The position numbers and the translations under genes were made by a program. Positions 4,994 to 5,317 of a DNA stretch of 5,317 bases are shown here, piece by piece. Positions within the stretch are counted from its first letter, which is position 1, and the number at the start of each line of letters is the position of its first letter. The notes below the pieces were generated by a model, which was not told the DNA's origin, did no database searches, and worked only from the letters and a program-made list of their open reading frames with translations. The stretch comes from Tardiphaga sp. (GTDB lineage Bacteria > Pseudomonadota > Alphaproteobacteria > Rhizobiales > Xanthobacteraceae). The stretch lies in contig JAQGJF010001113.1 of assembly GCA_028290765.1 (NCBI GenBank), forward strand, positions 1 through 5,317. The letters run 5' to 3'.

Positions 4994-5317
4994 ATGTCGG
5001 CCATGACGGCAACCTCCGCTGCGGTACCCGGCCTGCGCCGGAACATGGTGACGATCTGCGCCATGACCGCCACCATCATGCAGGCGCTCGACACCACGAT
5101 CGCCAACGTCGCGCTGCCCTATATGCAGGGCACGCTGTCGGCGTCGCAGGACCAGGTCAACTGGGTGCTGACCTCCTACATCGTCGCCGCCGCGATCATG
5201 ACCGCCCCGGTCGGCTGGATCGCCAACCGCTTCGGCCGCAAGAAGATATTCATCGTCTGCTCTGCCGGCTTTACCATCGCTTCGGTGATGTGCGGACTGG
5301 CGCAGGACATCAACCAG
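4994..5317 (+). CDS. emrB: EmrB-type DHA2 (14-TM) major facilitator drug transporter, N-terminal part (cut by right edge)
   Basis: The frame is open from the ATG at 4994 through the right edge and yields 108 residues. The first helix carries LDTTIANVALPYMQG (32-46), motif D1 of DHA2 proton-drug antiporters. SQDQVNWVLTSYIVAAAIM (51-69) is helix 2, where EmrB proteins have Trp-Val-x-Thr-Ser-Tyr. GWIANRFGRKKIF (74-86) is the MFS motif A loop between helices 2 and 3. Full EmrB is about 510 residues, so most is missing. AGGA at 4981-4984 lies 9 bases before the ATG; the in-frame ATG at 5003 would be too far from it. Only 5 bases separate it from the emrA stop, so the two are co-transcribed, and the products form an inner-membrane pump unit. 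The symbol is nominal, because vceB, farB and emrY are equally close by name. Confidence 0.92.
   Translation, partial: MSAMTATSAAVPGLRRNMVTICAMTATIMQALDTTIANVALPYMQGTLSASQDQVNWVLTSYIVAAAIMTAPVGWIANRFGRKKIFIVCSAGFTIASVMCGLAQDINQ

Overview
The window looks like an ordinary chromosomal stretch from a GC-rich alphaproteobacterium. The best guess is the Bradyrhizobium/Rhodopseudomonas/Afipia group (Nitrobacteraceae). That rests on the GC-rich codon use, the style of the Zur, patatin and EmrAB proteins, and the compact gene spacing. The genus was not tested by any search. Six genes can be read with confidence: two are cut by the window edges (the left and right transporters) and four are complete, plus a complete Zur regulator, making seven coding sequences in all. 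I see no RNA gene, insertion sequence, CRISPR array or phage gene.

Layout. Positions 1-309 (minus) hold the first 103 residues of an EamA/DMT-type membrane transporter. It is divergent from a complete secreted alpha/beta hydrolase (520-1374, plus), and the 210 bp between them contain operator-like repeats. The hydrolase converges on a Fur-family zinc regulator, Zur (1413-1901, minus), with only 38 bp between the stops; that gap is mostly a 13-bp tandem repeat. Zur is divergent from a patatin-like phospholipase (2094-3203, plus, TTG start) across 192 bp.

The right-hand third is a drug-efflux operon: a MarR regulator (3344-3838), an EmrA-type periplasmic adaptor (3831-4988, overlapping marR by 8 bp) and an EmrB-type 14-TM DHA2 transporter (4994 to the right edge). 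The MarR promoter region carries three GCTTAT half-sites that overlap a candidate -10 and the translation start. This suggests classic autorepression of the whole marR-emrAB unit, relieved by a ligand. The outer-membrane TolC-type partner that such a pump needs is not in the window.

I did not find a clearly new biological system. The most useful leads are the MarR operator cluster, an unusual C-terminal sequence in the EmrA protein, the repeats in the intergenic gaps, and the pairing of a patatin lipase with a MarR-controlled efflux pump.
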